Positions 52,538 to 61,025 of a stretch of 64,000 bases of DNA are shown piece by piece. Position numbers and translations under genes: made by a program. The DNA is from Roseiarcus sp963806935 (GTDB taxonomy: Bacteria; Pseudomonadota; Alphaproteobacteria; Rhizobiales; Beijerinckiaceae), in assembly GCA_963806935.1 (NCBI GenBank), contig CAWEAT010000008.1, positions 155,770-219,769 of the forward strand, written 5' to 3'. Every line of letters starts with the position of its first letter. Position 1 is the stretch's first letter. A model generated the notes under the pieces. That model was not told the DNA's origin. It made no database searches and was given only the letters and a program-made list of their open reading frames with translations.

Positions 52538-52547
52538 GTTAGCTAAC
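52538..52547. promoter_or_regulatory. GTTAGCTAAC palindrome, likely TetR-type operator
   Basis: A perfect 10-base palindrome lies in the promoter region of the 52085-52489 gene and overlaps the stop codon of the carboxylesterase gene. TetR-family regulators often bind similar TTAGCTAA-centred sites. No TetR gene is in the window near it. Confidence 0.45.
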
Positions 52548-54399
52548 ACAAGCCAGTGAGGAAGTCAAAAATTTCCCAAAAAGCGCAGCGCTTTTGATCG
52601 GCGCCTGCGAGCGCTTTGGGATCTAACGCCGCGGAACTCGACGCCGTCGCTCGATAGGGCAAGGCGTGCAGCCAAATCGCGCTGCAGCTGGCGGGGCGGT
52701 CGAGATCCGCCGCGCCGACGCCATCGCCGCTCCACTGCACGACCTTGCCTTGCCCGTCATAGGCGATCCATGGCTTGCCGGGCGCGATCGGATTCTCGGC
52801 GAAGGCGAACCAGGCGGCGTTCATCGCCTCGGCCAGGGTCCGATCCGAGGCGCGCGAACGATCGTTTGGCGTGGCCACGACGTCGAGCGTGTCGAACACA
52901 TAGGGCAACTCGGCGCCGTGACAGACGTTGGATTTGGCGCCGGCCGGCGCGCAGGCGCCGAAGTCGGCGACGGTGTTCGGCGGACGGCCGTAGAGATCGA
53001 CGAAGGGCGGCTGCGCGAACCGGTAGCCGAACGTCGGCTCGGACGATTGCGCGAGCGCCGCGTTGGCGGCGGAGAGATTGCCGCAGGCGAACACGAAGTC
53101 GGTCATCAGATTTGCGTAGGCCGCGCCGGCGGCGCTGTACCATGGCGCCGAGATCAGCGCGTCCGGGCTATAGCGCGGATTGCGCAGGATCGCGGCGGTC
53201 TTCAGCCCGAAGCGCAAGGCGAGGAAGCCGCGATAAGCCCAGGCGGTGAAATCCTGCGGCGCCGTCGGATACGCGCGGGCGACAAACAGCGGGCCTTCAT
53301 CGGCGTTGACGCCGAAAGCAATGGGTTTGAACGGCCTCGCCTCGGGCGCGTAGCCCGCATAGGGCTCTCCGACGACAAGCTTGCCATCGACGACCGGCGC
53401 CCACGGCAGCGACTGAATGTCGAGGATGCGCTCGATCAGCGCCGACAGGCGCAGGTCGGCAAGCCCGATCGAGCGCTGAAGGCGCCCGGTCGCATCGGTT
53501 TGGGCCTTGAGGATCTCGGGGACCGTCGCCTTTGCCGCCCACGCGGGGTCGCCGGGACACCGGCCGCCTTGAGCCGCGGCGTTGACCGCGTCGCATAGAG
53601 CCTTGAGGAAGGTCGCTCCGCGCCGGCCCGCCTCCGGCGCGCTGAGATATTGGATTCCGAGCGGATTGCTTTGCATGATCGCTGCGGCGAACAGCGGGCC
53701 GCTGGACGGCATGTCGAACGTGTGCAGTCCGACCGACATTGCGCCGGCGCTCTCGCCGAACAGGGTCACGCGCTTCGGATCGCCGCCAAACGACGCGATG
53801 TTGCGTTGAACCCAGGCCATCGCCGCCTGCTGGTCCATGAGCCCGAAGTTGCCGCCGATCTCGCCCGAGCCGAGAGCATTGGCGGACAGGAAGCCGAGCG
53901 CGCCGAGACGGTAGTTGAACGTCACCACCACCGCGCCCCGCGCGGCGAATGCGCTGCCGTCGTAGAGCGGCGACGAGCCCAGGCCCCTGACGAAGGCGCC
54001 CCCGTGGATGAACAGCAACACCGGCAGCGAGCGCCCGCCGTTGATCGCGTTCTGAGGCGCCCAGACGTTGAGATAGAGGCAATCTTCCGCAGCTGGCTCA
54101 GGCGCGTCGTCCTGCGGGCAGATCGGGCCGAATTCAACGGCCTTGAGCGCGCCGGCCGGCGGCCACGGCGCAGCGTGAGGCGCCTGCCAACGTTTGGCGG
54201 TCGCGTAGGCGATGCCCTTGTAGGCGAGGACGCCGGGGCGGTTCGCCGCGACGCCACACACGGTCGAACCGCCGTCGAAGGCGATTGCGGAGCCCGCGGC
54301 GCAGGCCGGCTCGTCCGCCCTCGCGTCGCCGACGAAGGGCGAATGGGTCGAAATACCGCACAAAATCGCAAGGACGATCGCCAACCGCCGCTTCGTCAT
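52543..54399 (-). CDS. Type B carboxylesterase, secreted
   Basis: This 618-residue carboxylesterase/lipase family protein has a signal peptide (about residues 1-28, cleaved after GDARA), GVLAYKGIAYATAKRW, oxyanion HGGAFVRGLG, nucleophile GESAGAMSVGLH, and GVNADEGPLF for the acid residue. It hydrolyses ester bonds outside the inner membrane. The open frame continues 56 codons upstream but without family resemblance; the ATG at 54399 is used. Confidence 0.9.
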   Translation of the reverse strand: MTKRRLAIVLAILCGISTHSPFVGDARADEPACAAGSAIAFDGGSTVCGVAANRPGVLAYKGIAYATAKRWQAPHAAPWPPAGALKAVEFGPICPQDDAPEPAAEDCLYLNVWAPQNAINGGRSLPVLLFIHGGAFVRGLGSSPLYDGSAFAARGAVVVTFNYRLGALGFLSANALGSGEIGGNFGLMDQQAAMAWVQRNIASFGGDPKRVTLFGESAGAMSVGLHTFDMPSSGPLFAAAIMQSNPLGIQYLSAPEAGRRGATFLKALCDAVNAAAQGGRCPGDPAWAAKATVPEILKAQTDATGRLQRSIGLADLRLSALIERILDIQSLPWAPVVDGKLVVGEPYAGYAPEARPFKPIAFGVNADEGPLFVARAYPTAPQDFTAWAYRGFLALRFGLKTAAILRNPRYSPDALISAPWYSAAGAAYANLMTDFVFACGNLSAANAALAQSSEPTFGYRFAQPPFVDLYGRPPNTVADFGACAPAGAKSNVCHGAELPYVFDTLDVVATPNDRSRASDRTLAEAMNAAWFAFAENPIAPGKPWIAYDGQGKVVQWSGDGVGAADLDRPASCSAIWLHALPYRATASSSAALDPKALAGADQKRCAFWEIFDFLTGLC

Positions 54400-54523
54400 C
54401 CCTGCCCCCAACCCCGTAAGCCCGCTCGTTCGAGATGCCCTCGCGAAATTATTCCACTTTCCGCGATCCGTTTCCACCCTCCGGGTCGTCCTTGGTGTGT
54501 CCGCAACCGAAGGAGACAACGCC

Positions 54524-54631
54524 ATGTCCGACGAGTCCGTTATTCTCATCAATCTCTTGAAGGTCAAACCCGAGAAGCGGGATGCGCTGATCGCGCTCTT
54601 GAAGCTCCCCGGGTGCAGACGACCCGGCTGA
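54524..54631 (+). pseudogene. Truncated ABM (antibiotic biosynthesis monooxygenase) gene
   Basis: An AAGGAG site and ATG at 54524 open MSDESVILINLLKVKPEK and RDALIALLK, the first beta-strand and helix of an ABM domain. After 27 residues the similarity stops and the frame ends at TGA 54629 within GACCCGG repeats. A normal ABM protein has about 95-105 residues, so this is a 5' remnant. The intact translation signal suggests a recent deletion or rearrangement. Confidence 0.7.
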
Positions 54632-55039
54632 CGACCCGGCTGACCCGGGGCGAAGGACGGGGCGGCGACCGCAAGCCTCGGCGTTTCCCCTCGCCGGCCG
54701 CGCCTCGTCCTCGAAAACTAACGCGGCGCGATCTCCCCTCATCGACAAGCTGCGGGCGCCGAACGGAACCATCGCGACGTTCGCTGGTTTTGGTTGGCGT
54801 TTGGAAACGAACGCCGCCAACACGCCAACGCGAACGGGAGATCGCAGAGCCCATCAACCGCGCTTCGCGCCGGAATTGCGGCGCATTGGCGGCGGCGCTT
54901 AGGCGAATGGCGGCGACTCTCGCTCATTCGCGACCGGAATAACAATTATTCATCGCCTGCAGTCTCGCGAACATGGATCAGCTTCCCATATCCCGCGTTC
55001 CGGCGTGCAGACGGCGCCCCTAAAAAGGACGAGGACGGC
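54632..55039. other. Intergenic region upstream of egtB
   Basis: No gene is supported in these 408 bases. The left edge carries two close copies of GACCCGGCTGAC at the breakpoint of the truncated ABM gene. The rest is GC-rich until an AT-rich patch (ATAACAATTATTCAT, about 54939-54953) that may be part of the egtB promoter. Confidence 0.5.
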
Positions 55040-56317
55040 ATGCGCGTATCGATGCCCCATGGTTCGACGGAGCGAAACACCGATCTCCGCGCCCACTATC
55101 GGTCGGTTCGCGAGGCGAGCAGACGGCTCGGCGCGCCATTGTCCGACGCCGACGCCACCGTGCAGTCGATGCCCGACGCGAGCCCGGCAAAATGGCATCT
55201 CGCGCATACGACATGGTTTTTCGAGACGATGATTCTCGAACAAAGCCTCCCCGGTTATCGCGCGTTCGATCCTCAGTTCAATTTCCTGTTCAACTCGTAC
55301 TATGAGAGCATCGGCGCGCGTCAGCCGCGTCCAAGACGGGGCATGCTTACCCGCCCGACGCTGGAAAGAGTCTATGCGTATCGCGACCATGTCGACCGCG
55401 CGATGGCGTCACTCATGGGATACGACGTTGCGCCCGCTGTCGCCGAACTGATCGAACTCGGCTGCAATCACGAACAGCAGCACCAGGAATTGCTGCTGAC
55501 CGATATCCTGCACCTGTTCGCGCAGAATCCCCTGCGTCCAGCCTACAAAGACCCCGGCCCGATCGCGGTCGGCAAAATCGATAGTTTGCCCGCCAATTAT
55601 CGCGCGTTCGACGGCGGCGTGATTGAGATCGGACACGACGGCGACGGCTTCGCCTTCGATTGCGAGGGGCCGCGGCATCGCGCGCTGATCGAACCTTTTG
55701 AACTCGCCGATCGCCTCGTCACCAATGGGGAATGGATGGAGTTCATGGCCGACGGCGGCTACCGGACGCCGCTGCTCTGGCTGTCGGCAGGCTGGGCGAC
55801 CGTTCAGTCGGAAGGTTGGACTGCGCCGCTCTATTGGGACGAGCGCGAGGACGGCTATTGGTCGATGACGCTGCGCGGGTCACAGCCTGTCGATCCCGCC
55901 GCGCCGGTCACGCATGTGAGCTACTACGAGGCTGACGCGTTTGCGACCTGGGCCGGGCGCAGGTTGCCGAGCGAATTCGAGTGGGAGCACGCGGCGCGCG
56001 CTGAGCCGCTGAAAGGAAATTTCGTCGACTCCGGGCGGCTGCGCCCGGCGCCGGCGCAAACCGGGGCTCGTGGACTGCGTCAGATCTACGGCGATGTCTG
56101 GGAGTGGACGCGCAGCGCCTTTGCGCCCTATCCGCGCTTTCGGCCGGCGGCAGGCGCTGTTGGCGAATACAATGGCAAGTTCATGTGCGGGCAATTCGTC
56201 TTGCGCGGCGGCTCGTGCGTGACTCCTGCGAACCACATGCGGCCGAGCTACCGCAATTTCTTTCCACCCGACGCAAGGTGGCAGTTCTCCGGGCTGCGGC
56301 TGGCGGGAGACGCTTGA
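55040..56317 (+). CDS. egtB: Ergothioneine biosynthesis sulfoxide synthase EgtB
   Basis: This 425-residue protein has an N-terminal DinB-like iron-binding domain (WHLAHTTWFFETMILEQ and HEQQHQELLLTD supply the three histidines) and a C-terminal formylglycine-generating-enzyme-like domain (RLPSEFEWEHAAR, GDVWEWTRSAF, LRGGSCVTPANHMRPSYRNF). It oxidatively couples hercynine with a thiol (gamma-glutamylcysteine or cysteine). The ATG at 55040 gives the usual length. egtD follows one base after the stop. Confidence 0.93.
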   Translation: MRVSMPHGSTERNTDLRAHYRSVREASRRLGAPLSDADATVQSMPDASPAKWHLAHTTWFFETMILEQSLPGYRAFDPQFNFLFNSYYESIGARQPRPRRGMLTRPTLERVYAYRDHVDRAMASLMGYDVAPAVAELIELGCNHEQQHQELLLTDILHLFAQNPLRPAYKDPGPIAVGKIDSLPANYRAFDGGVIEIGHDGDGFAFDCEGPRHRALIEPFELADRLVTNGEWMEFMADGGYRTPLLWLSAGWATVQSEGWTAPLYWDEREDGYWSMTLRGSQPVDPAAPVTHVSYYEADAFATWAGRRLPSEFEWEHAARAEPLKGNFVDSGRLRPAPAQTGARGLRQIYGDVWEWTRSAFAPYPRFRPAAGAVGEYNGKFMCGQFVLRGGSCVTPANHMRPSYRNFFPPDARWQFSGLRLAGDA

Positions 56318-56318
56318 G

Positions 56319-57272
56319 ATGCTCGACCTCGTCGAATTGAAACTCAGCCAGCGCGAAGCGTTTCGGGCCGACGTGCTGGCTGGCTTGTCGCAAAGGCAAA
56401 AGACGCTCCCGAGCCGCTGGTTCTACGATCAGCGAGGCTCGGAGCTGTTCGAGGAAATCACTCGTCTCGATGAATATTACTTGACCCGGACCGAGACGGC
56501 GATTCTTCGCCGCTACGCCGGCGAGATGGCCAACCTCTGCGGCGACAATGTCGTGCTGCTCGAATATGGCGCCGGCGCCGGGATCAAGTCGGAGATCCTC
56601 ATCGACGCCCTCAAGGGCCCGCGGATGTACGTGCCGATCGATATCGCGGCGGATTTTCTCGCGCAGACGGCGGAGCGCATTCGGGGCCGGTTTCCCGATC
56701 TCGCGACGCGTGCGATCATCACCGATTTCACCGCCGATTTTGACATCCCCGCCGATATACCCGCCCATCCGCGCGCTGCATTTTTTCCGGGGTCGACGCT
56801 GGGCAATCTCGGCGGATCCGAAGCCGACGCCCTGCTTCGCCGGATGCGTGAGCATGTCGGTGAACGCGGCAAGGCGATCATCGGGGTCGACTTGCGCAAG
56901 GACATCCGGACATTGATCGCCGCCTATGACGACCGTCGCGGCGTCACCGCGGAGTTCAATCTCAATCTTCTTCGCCGCATCAATCGCGAGCTCGAAGGCG
57001 ACGTTGATGTCCGTGCATTTGCCCATGAGGCGCGCTGGAACGAACGCGAGTCCGCAATCGAGATGCACCTCGTCAGCCGCAAGCCCCAGGTTGCTGTGGT
57101 GGCTGGCCGCGAGTTCGCGTTTGCGCAAGGCGAAACGATCCATACCGAGACGTGCCGAAAATACGACGTCGCCGCTCTTACCCGCGCAGCGCAACGGTCC
57201 GGCTGGCAGGTAGACCGGATTTGGAGCGATCCAGCCGAGCTGTTCGCGGTCTTCGGCCTCCGAAGCCTTTAG
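56319..57272 (+). CDS. egtD: L-histidine N(alpha)-methyltransferase EgtD
   Basis: This 317-residue SAM-dependent methyltransferase is of the DUF2260/EgtD type: QKTLPSRWFYDQRGSELFEEI, TRTETAILRRYAGEM, SAM loop LLEYGAGAGIKSEIL, FFPGSTLGNL and LHLVSRKPQ-like MHLVSRKPQVAVV. It trimethylates histidine to hercynine, the substrate of EgtB. The stop codon TAG (57270-57272) contains the TA that borders a mobile region. EgtC and EgtE are not in the window. Confidence 0.94.
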   Translation: MLDLVELKLSQREAFRADVLAGLSQRQKTLPSRWFYDQRGSELFEEITRLDEYYLTRTETAILRRYAGEMANLCGDNVVLLEYGAGAGIKSEILIDALKGPRMYVPIDIAADFLAQTAERIRGRFPDLATRAIITDFTADFDIPADIPAHPRAAFFPGSTLGNLGGSEADALLRRMREHVGERGKAIIGVDLRKDIRTLIAAYDDRRGVTAEFNLNLLRRINRELEGDVDVRAFAHEARWNERESAIEMHLVSRKPQVAVVAGREFAFAQGETIHTETCRKYDVAALTRAAQRSGWQVDRIWSDPAELFAVFGLRSL

Positions 57273-57296
57273 AGCGCGATCGGGATTGACTGAATC
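57272..57296. repeat. Left terminal inverted repeat flanked by TA
   Basis: GAGCGCGAT followed by an imperfect GGGATTGACTGAATC starts right after a TA (57270-57271). Its counterpart at 60836-60861, read on the other strand, begins with the same GAGCGCGAT and continues TTGGTTGAGGCTGAAGC, also bordered by TA. This is the Tc1/IS630 pattern of ends. Confidence 0.55.
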
Positions 57297-57372
57297 GAGG
57301 GGATTGAACGAAGCCGCTACCGCGGCGGAATTGGCGGCGGGGCTGGAGGCGGCCGGGTGGTTTGAAGTTCCT

Positions 57373-57415
57373 CCTGCCTGAGAGGATGGGGTGTAGCAAC
57401 CCACTCTCAGACAGG
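57373..57415. repeat. Long hairpin upstream of the recombinase gene
   Basis: CCTGCCTGAGAG (57373-57384) pairs with CTCTCAGACAGG (57404-57415), one mismatch, enclosing TGGGGTG and CAACCCA around a TAG loop. It ends 9 bases before the recombinase ATG and could be an element end or a translation-control hairpin. Confidence 0.7.
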
Positions 57416-57424
57416 AGTTTTCAG

Positions 57425-58285
57425 ATGGCCCAGATGAGCCCTCTGCGCCGCCGGATGATCGAGGACATGACGATCCGCAATCTGTCCCCGGCGACACAGC
57501 AATCCTACGTCCACGCGGTCTCGAAGTTCAGCCAGTATTTTGGCCGCTCGCCCGATCGACTCGGCTTGGAGGATGTTCGGGCCTATCAGGTGCATCTGGC
57601 TTCGAAGGGCGTCGCGTGGGCGTCGCTGAACCAGGCCGTCTGCGCCTTGCGCTTCTTCTACGGCGTGACGCTCGGCGAACAGACGATCCCGGAGCGGATC
57701 GCTTACGCCCGCGAACCGCGCAAGCTTCCCGTGGTGCTCAGCGCCGACGAGGTCGTGCGGTTCCTGGAGTTGGTTTCGAGCCTGAAGGCGCGCGTCGCGC
57801 TGACGACGGCCTATGCAGCGGGATTGCGGGTTTCCGAAGTGGCGGCGCTGAAGGTCCGCGATATCGACAACCAGCGCATGGTGATGCGGATCGAACACGG
57901 GAAGGGCGGCAAGGAGCGCTATGTCATGCTCTCCGAGGCCCTGCTCGGCATCCTGCGCAGCTATTGGCGGCTGGCGCGGCCGCCGCTGTTCCTGTTTCCG
58001 AGCCGCACCTCCGATACGCCGATCGACCCGACGGTGTTGCATGCCGCCTGCCGATCAGCGACGGCCGCGGCGGGGCTCGACAAGCGAGTGAGCGTGCATG
58101 TGCTGCGGCACAGCTTCGCCACCCATCTGCTGGAAAGCGGCGTCGACATCCGCATCATCCAGGTGTTGCTCGGTCACGAGAATTTGTCGACGACAGCACG
58201 CTACACGCGCGTCTCCACGCAGCTCATTGGCAATACCGCAAGCCCCTTGGATCGGCTCTCGCTGAACGTGACGCCGCCGGGATAG
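57425..58285 (+). CDS. Tyrosine-type recombinase/integrase
   Basis: This 286-residue tyrosine recombinase has an N-terminal SAM-like core-binding domain (RNLSPATQQSYVHAVSKFSQY) and a catalytic domain with Arg in AAGLRVSEVAAL, His-x-x-Arg in VHVLRHSFATHLLE, His in LLGHENLSTTARYTRV, and the nucleophile Tyr in TARYTR. All catalytic residues are present. It is an IS91-associated recombinase. ATG 57425 is chosen; upstream codons belong to the hairpin. Confidence 0.93.
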   Translation: MAQMSPLRRRMIEDMTIRNLSPATQQSYVHAVSKFSQYFGRSPDRLGLEDVRAYQVHLASKGVAWASLNQAVCALRFFYGVTLGEQTIPERIAYAREPRKLPVVLSADEVVRFLELVSSLKARVALTTAYAAGLRVSEVAALKVRDIDNQRMVMRIEHGKGGKERYVMLSEALLGILRSYWRLARPPLFLFPSRTSDTPIDPTVLHAACRSATAAAGLDKRVSVHVLRHSFATHLLESGVDIRIIQVLLGHENLSTTARYTRVSTQLIGNTASPLDRLSLNVTPPG

Positions 58286-58288
58286 TCG

Positions 58289-59485
58289 GTGACGGCGCGG
58301 CCGGCGTTCGAACTGGCCGACGTCTTTCGCCGCCACGGCGAGACCTATGCTCAATTGAACGCCGGACATCTCGGGCGCGTCGAACGGCGCGTGTCGGCGG
58401 CGATCGCGGCCTGCCGCACGGCGGCGCTGGGCGGTCACGTCGAACGCTGCGACGATTGCGGCCTCACGCGCATCGCCTACAACTCCTGCCGCAACCGCCA
58501 TTGTCCAAAATGCCAAGGCGCGGCGCGGGTGAAGTGGCTCGCCGCCCGCCAAGCCGAGCTGCTGCCGGTTCCCTATTTCCATGTCGTGTTCACCTTGCCG
58601 TCGGCGGCGGCCGAGATCGCCTTCCAGAACAAGCGGACCGTCTATGGCCTCTTGATGCGCGCCGCGGCGCAGGCGCTCAGCGTCCTCGCCGCCAAACGCC
58701 TCGGAGCCAGGATCGGCCTGATCGCCGTTTTGCACACCTGGGGACAGACGCTGACCCACCATCCCCACGTCCATTGCCTGGTTCCCGGCGGCGGCGTCGC
58801 CCTCGACAACAGGCGCTGGGTCGAAGCCAAACCGAACTTCCTGCTCTCCGTCCATGCGTTGTCGAAGGCGTTCCGCCGCCTGTTCCTCGACGGCCTCAAA
58901 GCCGAGTCCGAGAAAGGAGAGTTGAGCTTCTTCGGCGAACTGGCCCGGCTCGCCGAGCCGGAGGCCTTCAAAGCCCGCATGCGCGCGCTGCGGTAGAGCC
59001 CGTTCGTCGTCTACGCCAAGCCGCCGTTCGGCGGACCCGCGCGCGTGCTCGCCTATCTCGCCCGCTACACCCATCGCACGGCGATCGCCAATTCGAGGCT
59101 TGTCGCCGTCGACGACAATGAAGTGGCGTTCGTCTACAAGGATTATCGCCGCGGCGGCCGCAGCCGCATCATGCGCCTCGCCCCGCACGAGTTCATCCGA
59201 CGTTTTCTCCTCCACGTCCTACCCGACGGCTTGCATCGCATTCGTCACTACGGTTTCCTCGCCAAAGGCGAGCGCGGCGAAAAGCTCGCATATGTGCGAG
59301 ACCTGCTCCACGTCGCGTCCAAGCCGCAGGAGCAGGTCGATCCGGAGAAGGCGCCGTGCGGCGACCCAGAAGCCGACACCGTTCGCGACGCCTTCATGCG
59401 CTGCCCAGATTGCGGGGGCTTCATGCGCCGCATTGAAACCGTCGCGCCCCGGCCCGCCGGCGCCTTTCGCTGCGACACGTCATGA
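58289..59485 (+). pseudogene. IS91-family transposase interrupted by an amber stop
   Basis: The N-terminal part has the zinc finger CDDCGLTRIAYNSC and CRNRHCPKC and the HUH motif HPHVHCLVPGGG. TAG at 58994-58996 then interrupts the frame after RMRALR. The same frame resumes with VVYAKPPFGGPARVLAYLARYTHRT, which carries the catalytic tyrosine, and runs to 59485. The truncated product lacks its nucleophile and should be inactive unless the stop is read through or is a C-to-T (CAG to TAG) error. The start is GTG 58289, 3 bases after the recombinase stop. Confidence 0.88.
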
Positions 59486-59904
59486 CAATAACGCACCCGC
59501 CGCTCCGCGTATGCGATCTTCTCAGTTCTCCCAACTCGGACACCCATCTCGCGGAGCGTCGCTGCGACCGCTCGCCTTGAAGCTCATTTTCGAAGCCGTT
59601 CGCGCGCCGACAACGCCCACGTCTAGCCATTCTCGACCATGGTTCAGCTTTATCCTCGCAATCGTCGGGCTCAACGACTTCGCCGAACCGGTCCGCGGAC
59701 CTCTCGTTCGCCATATGGCGTCAGACCGCCAGCGCGCTTCACCCATAGCGCCTCATCCCGACCGCGGCTTCGTTCAATCCGGCTTATGTGAGGTCGCCAT
59801 TCGCGACGCCCAACCCGCGCCCCAGCGACCTCACATAACCCTCCAGATTCCCAAAGGGGCGCGAGTCAGATTGAAACTGCTGACTGGATTGGAGGCCAGC
59901 AGGG
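59486..59904. other. Non-coding end of the IS91 module and 5' flank of IS630
   Basis: No gene is supported in these 419 bases. They contain the 14-base inverted repeat at 59784-59838 and, just before the IS630 transposase, GGCGCGAG and ATTGAAACTGCTGACTGGATT, which loosely resembles the IS630 end sequence. Confidence 0.5.
59784..59838. repeat. 14-base perfect inverted repeat (hairpin)
   Basis: TTATGTGAGGTCGC (59784-59797) is the exact reverse complement of GCGACCTCACATAA (59825-59838), with a 27-base loop. IS91-type elements have hairpins near their replication origin or terminus; this is a candidate end of the module. Confidence 0.75.
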
Positions 59905-60849
59905 ATGGCGCGAGCCTACTCTTTGGATCTGCGGGAGCGGGTGGTTGGGGCTGTTGCGGCGGGCCAGTCCTGCCGATCGGTGGCCAAGACGTTCATGGTC
60001 AGCGTCGCGAGCGTCGTGAAGTGGTCTCAGCGCCACCGCGCTGTGGGCAGCCCGGCCGCGCTAAGGATGGGTGGGCGGCGGCCCTACCTTGTTGCGCGTG
60101 AGCGGGACTGGGTTCTGGCGCGGATCGCTGAGAAGCCCGATCTGACGCTGCGGGCTCTGCTCAAAGAGCTGGCCGATCGCGGCCTGGCGGTCAGCTACTT
60201 CGCCCTTTGGAACTTTCTTCACCACGAGGGCGTGACGTTCAAAAAAAAGCCTTCGCGCCTCCGAGCAGGACCGGCCGGACGTCGCCAGGCGGCGTGAGCG
60301 ATGGAAGGCGCGTCAGGCCGCAATCGATCCGAAGCGGCTTGTCTTCATCGACGAGACCTGGGCCAAGACCAACATGACCCGCACGCATGGCCGATGCGCC
60401 AGAGGCCAACGCCTCGTCGCCAAGGCGCCGTTCGGCAAATGGCGGACCTTGACGTTCCTGGCAGCGTTGCGTTGCGACCGATTGACCGCGCCCTGCGTCA
60501 TCGACGGTCCAATCAACGGCGAAAGCTTCCGCGCCTATGTCGAGCAGGTTCTCGCGCCCATCCTGGCGCAAGGCGACATCGTCGTCATGGACAACCTCGG
60601 CAGCCATAAGAGCCGCGCGGTGCGCCGAGCCATCCGCGCGGCCGGAGCCAAGCTCTTCTTCCTGCCAGCCTACTCGCCCGACCTCAATCCGATCGAGCAG
60701 GCCTTCGCCAAAATGAAGACCCTTCTACGCAAGGCCGACGCCCGCACAACCGAAGACACATGGCGAACCATCGGCGCCTTGCTCGATTGCTTCACCTCCA
60801 CCGAATGCGCAAACTACTTCACCAACGCAGGATATGCTTCAGCCTCAAC
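59905..60849 (+). CDS. IS630-family transposase in two frames (A8 slippery run)
   Basis: The first frame (59905-60297) has the helix-turn-helix half: YSLDLRERVVGAVAAGQSCR, MVSVASVVKWSQRH. At the run of eight As (60241-60248) the product shifts by +1 to SLRASEQDRPDVARRRERW, then DDE-domain sequence: LVFIDETWAKTNMTRTHG, IVVMDNLGSHKSRAV, FFLPAYSPDLNPIEQAFAK. All three acidic residues are present. Translational or transcriptional slippage is common in this family; a one-base error is the alternative. The second frame has no stop at the IS end and reads on into flanking repeats to 61120; the end given is approximate. Confidence 0.85.
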
Positions 60850-60861
60850 CAAATCGCGCTC
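60836..60861. repeat. Right terminal inverted repeat of the IS630 element
   Basis: Read on the minus strand this is GAGCGCGATTTGGTTGAG followed by GCTGAAGC, with TA at 60862-60863. A second GAGCGCG begins at once at 60864, so the junction CGCGCTCTAGAGCGCG is a perfect 16-base palindrome. Confidence 0.6.
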
Positions 60862-60885
60862 TAGAGCGCGTTACTTTTGGATGAG

Positions 60886-60979
60886 CTCGTCATTACGAGG
60901 GCGCAGCGACGAAGCAATCCAAGGGGCGAAGGACGTCTCTACGATCCGTGGATTGCTTCGCTTCGCTCGCAATGACGAG
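60886..60979. repeat. Palindromic interspersed repeat, copy 1
   Basis: CTCGTCATTACGAG (60886-60899) pairs with CTCGCAATGACGAG (60966-60979), and GAAGCAATCC (60911-60920) pairs with GGATTGCTTC (60950-60959). The unit folds into one long hairpin. Related sequences are common as non-coding interspersed repeats in proteobacteria. Confidence 0.75.
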
Positions 60980-61025
60980 CCACGGTTCGAGGCAAATGCA
61001 GAATGCGTTGTCTTCGGATGGAGTT

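Larger units (their letters stand above)
57373..59838 (+). mobile_element. Tyrosine recombinase plus IS91 transposase module
   Basis: A recombinase gene (57425-58285) is followed 3 bases later by an IS91-family transposase (58289-59485), the two-gene arrangement of many alphaproteobacterial IS91 relatives. The proposed limits are the hairpin at 57373 and the 14-base inverted repeat ending at 59838; they are inferred and not confirmed by target duplications. Confidence 0.6.
59905..60863 (+). mobile_element. IS630-family insertion sequence
   Basis: The element encodes a two-frame transposase and ends at an imperfect terminal repeat (60836-60861) followed by TA, the target of this family. The left end is uncertain: either close to 59855 or at 57272, in which case the IS91 module was inserted inside it. 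Confidence 0.7.

Noticed and set aside
57300..57386. Short plus-strand frame NEAATAAELAAGLEAAGWFEV between egtD and the recombinase
   Set aside because: Protein-like composition but begins with TTG, about 24 codons long, and runs into the hairpin; probably mobile-element debris.
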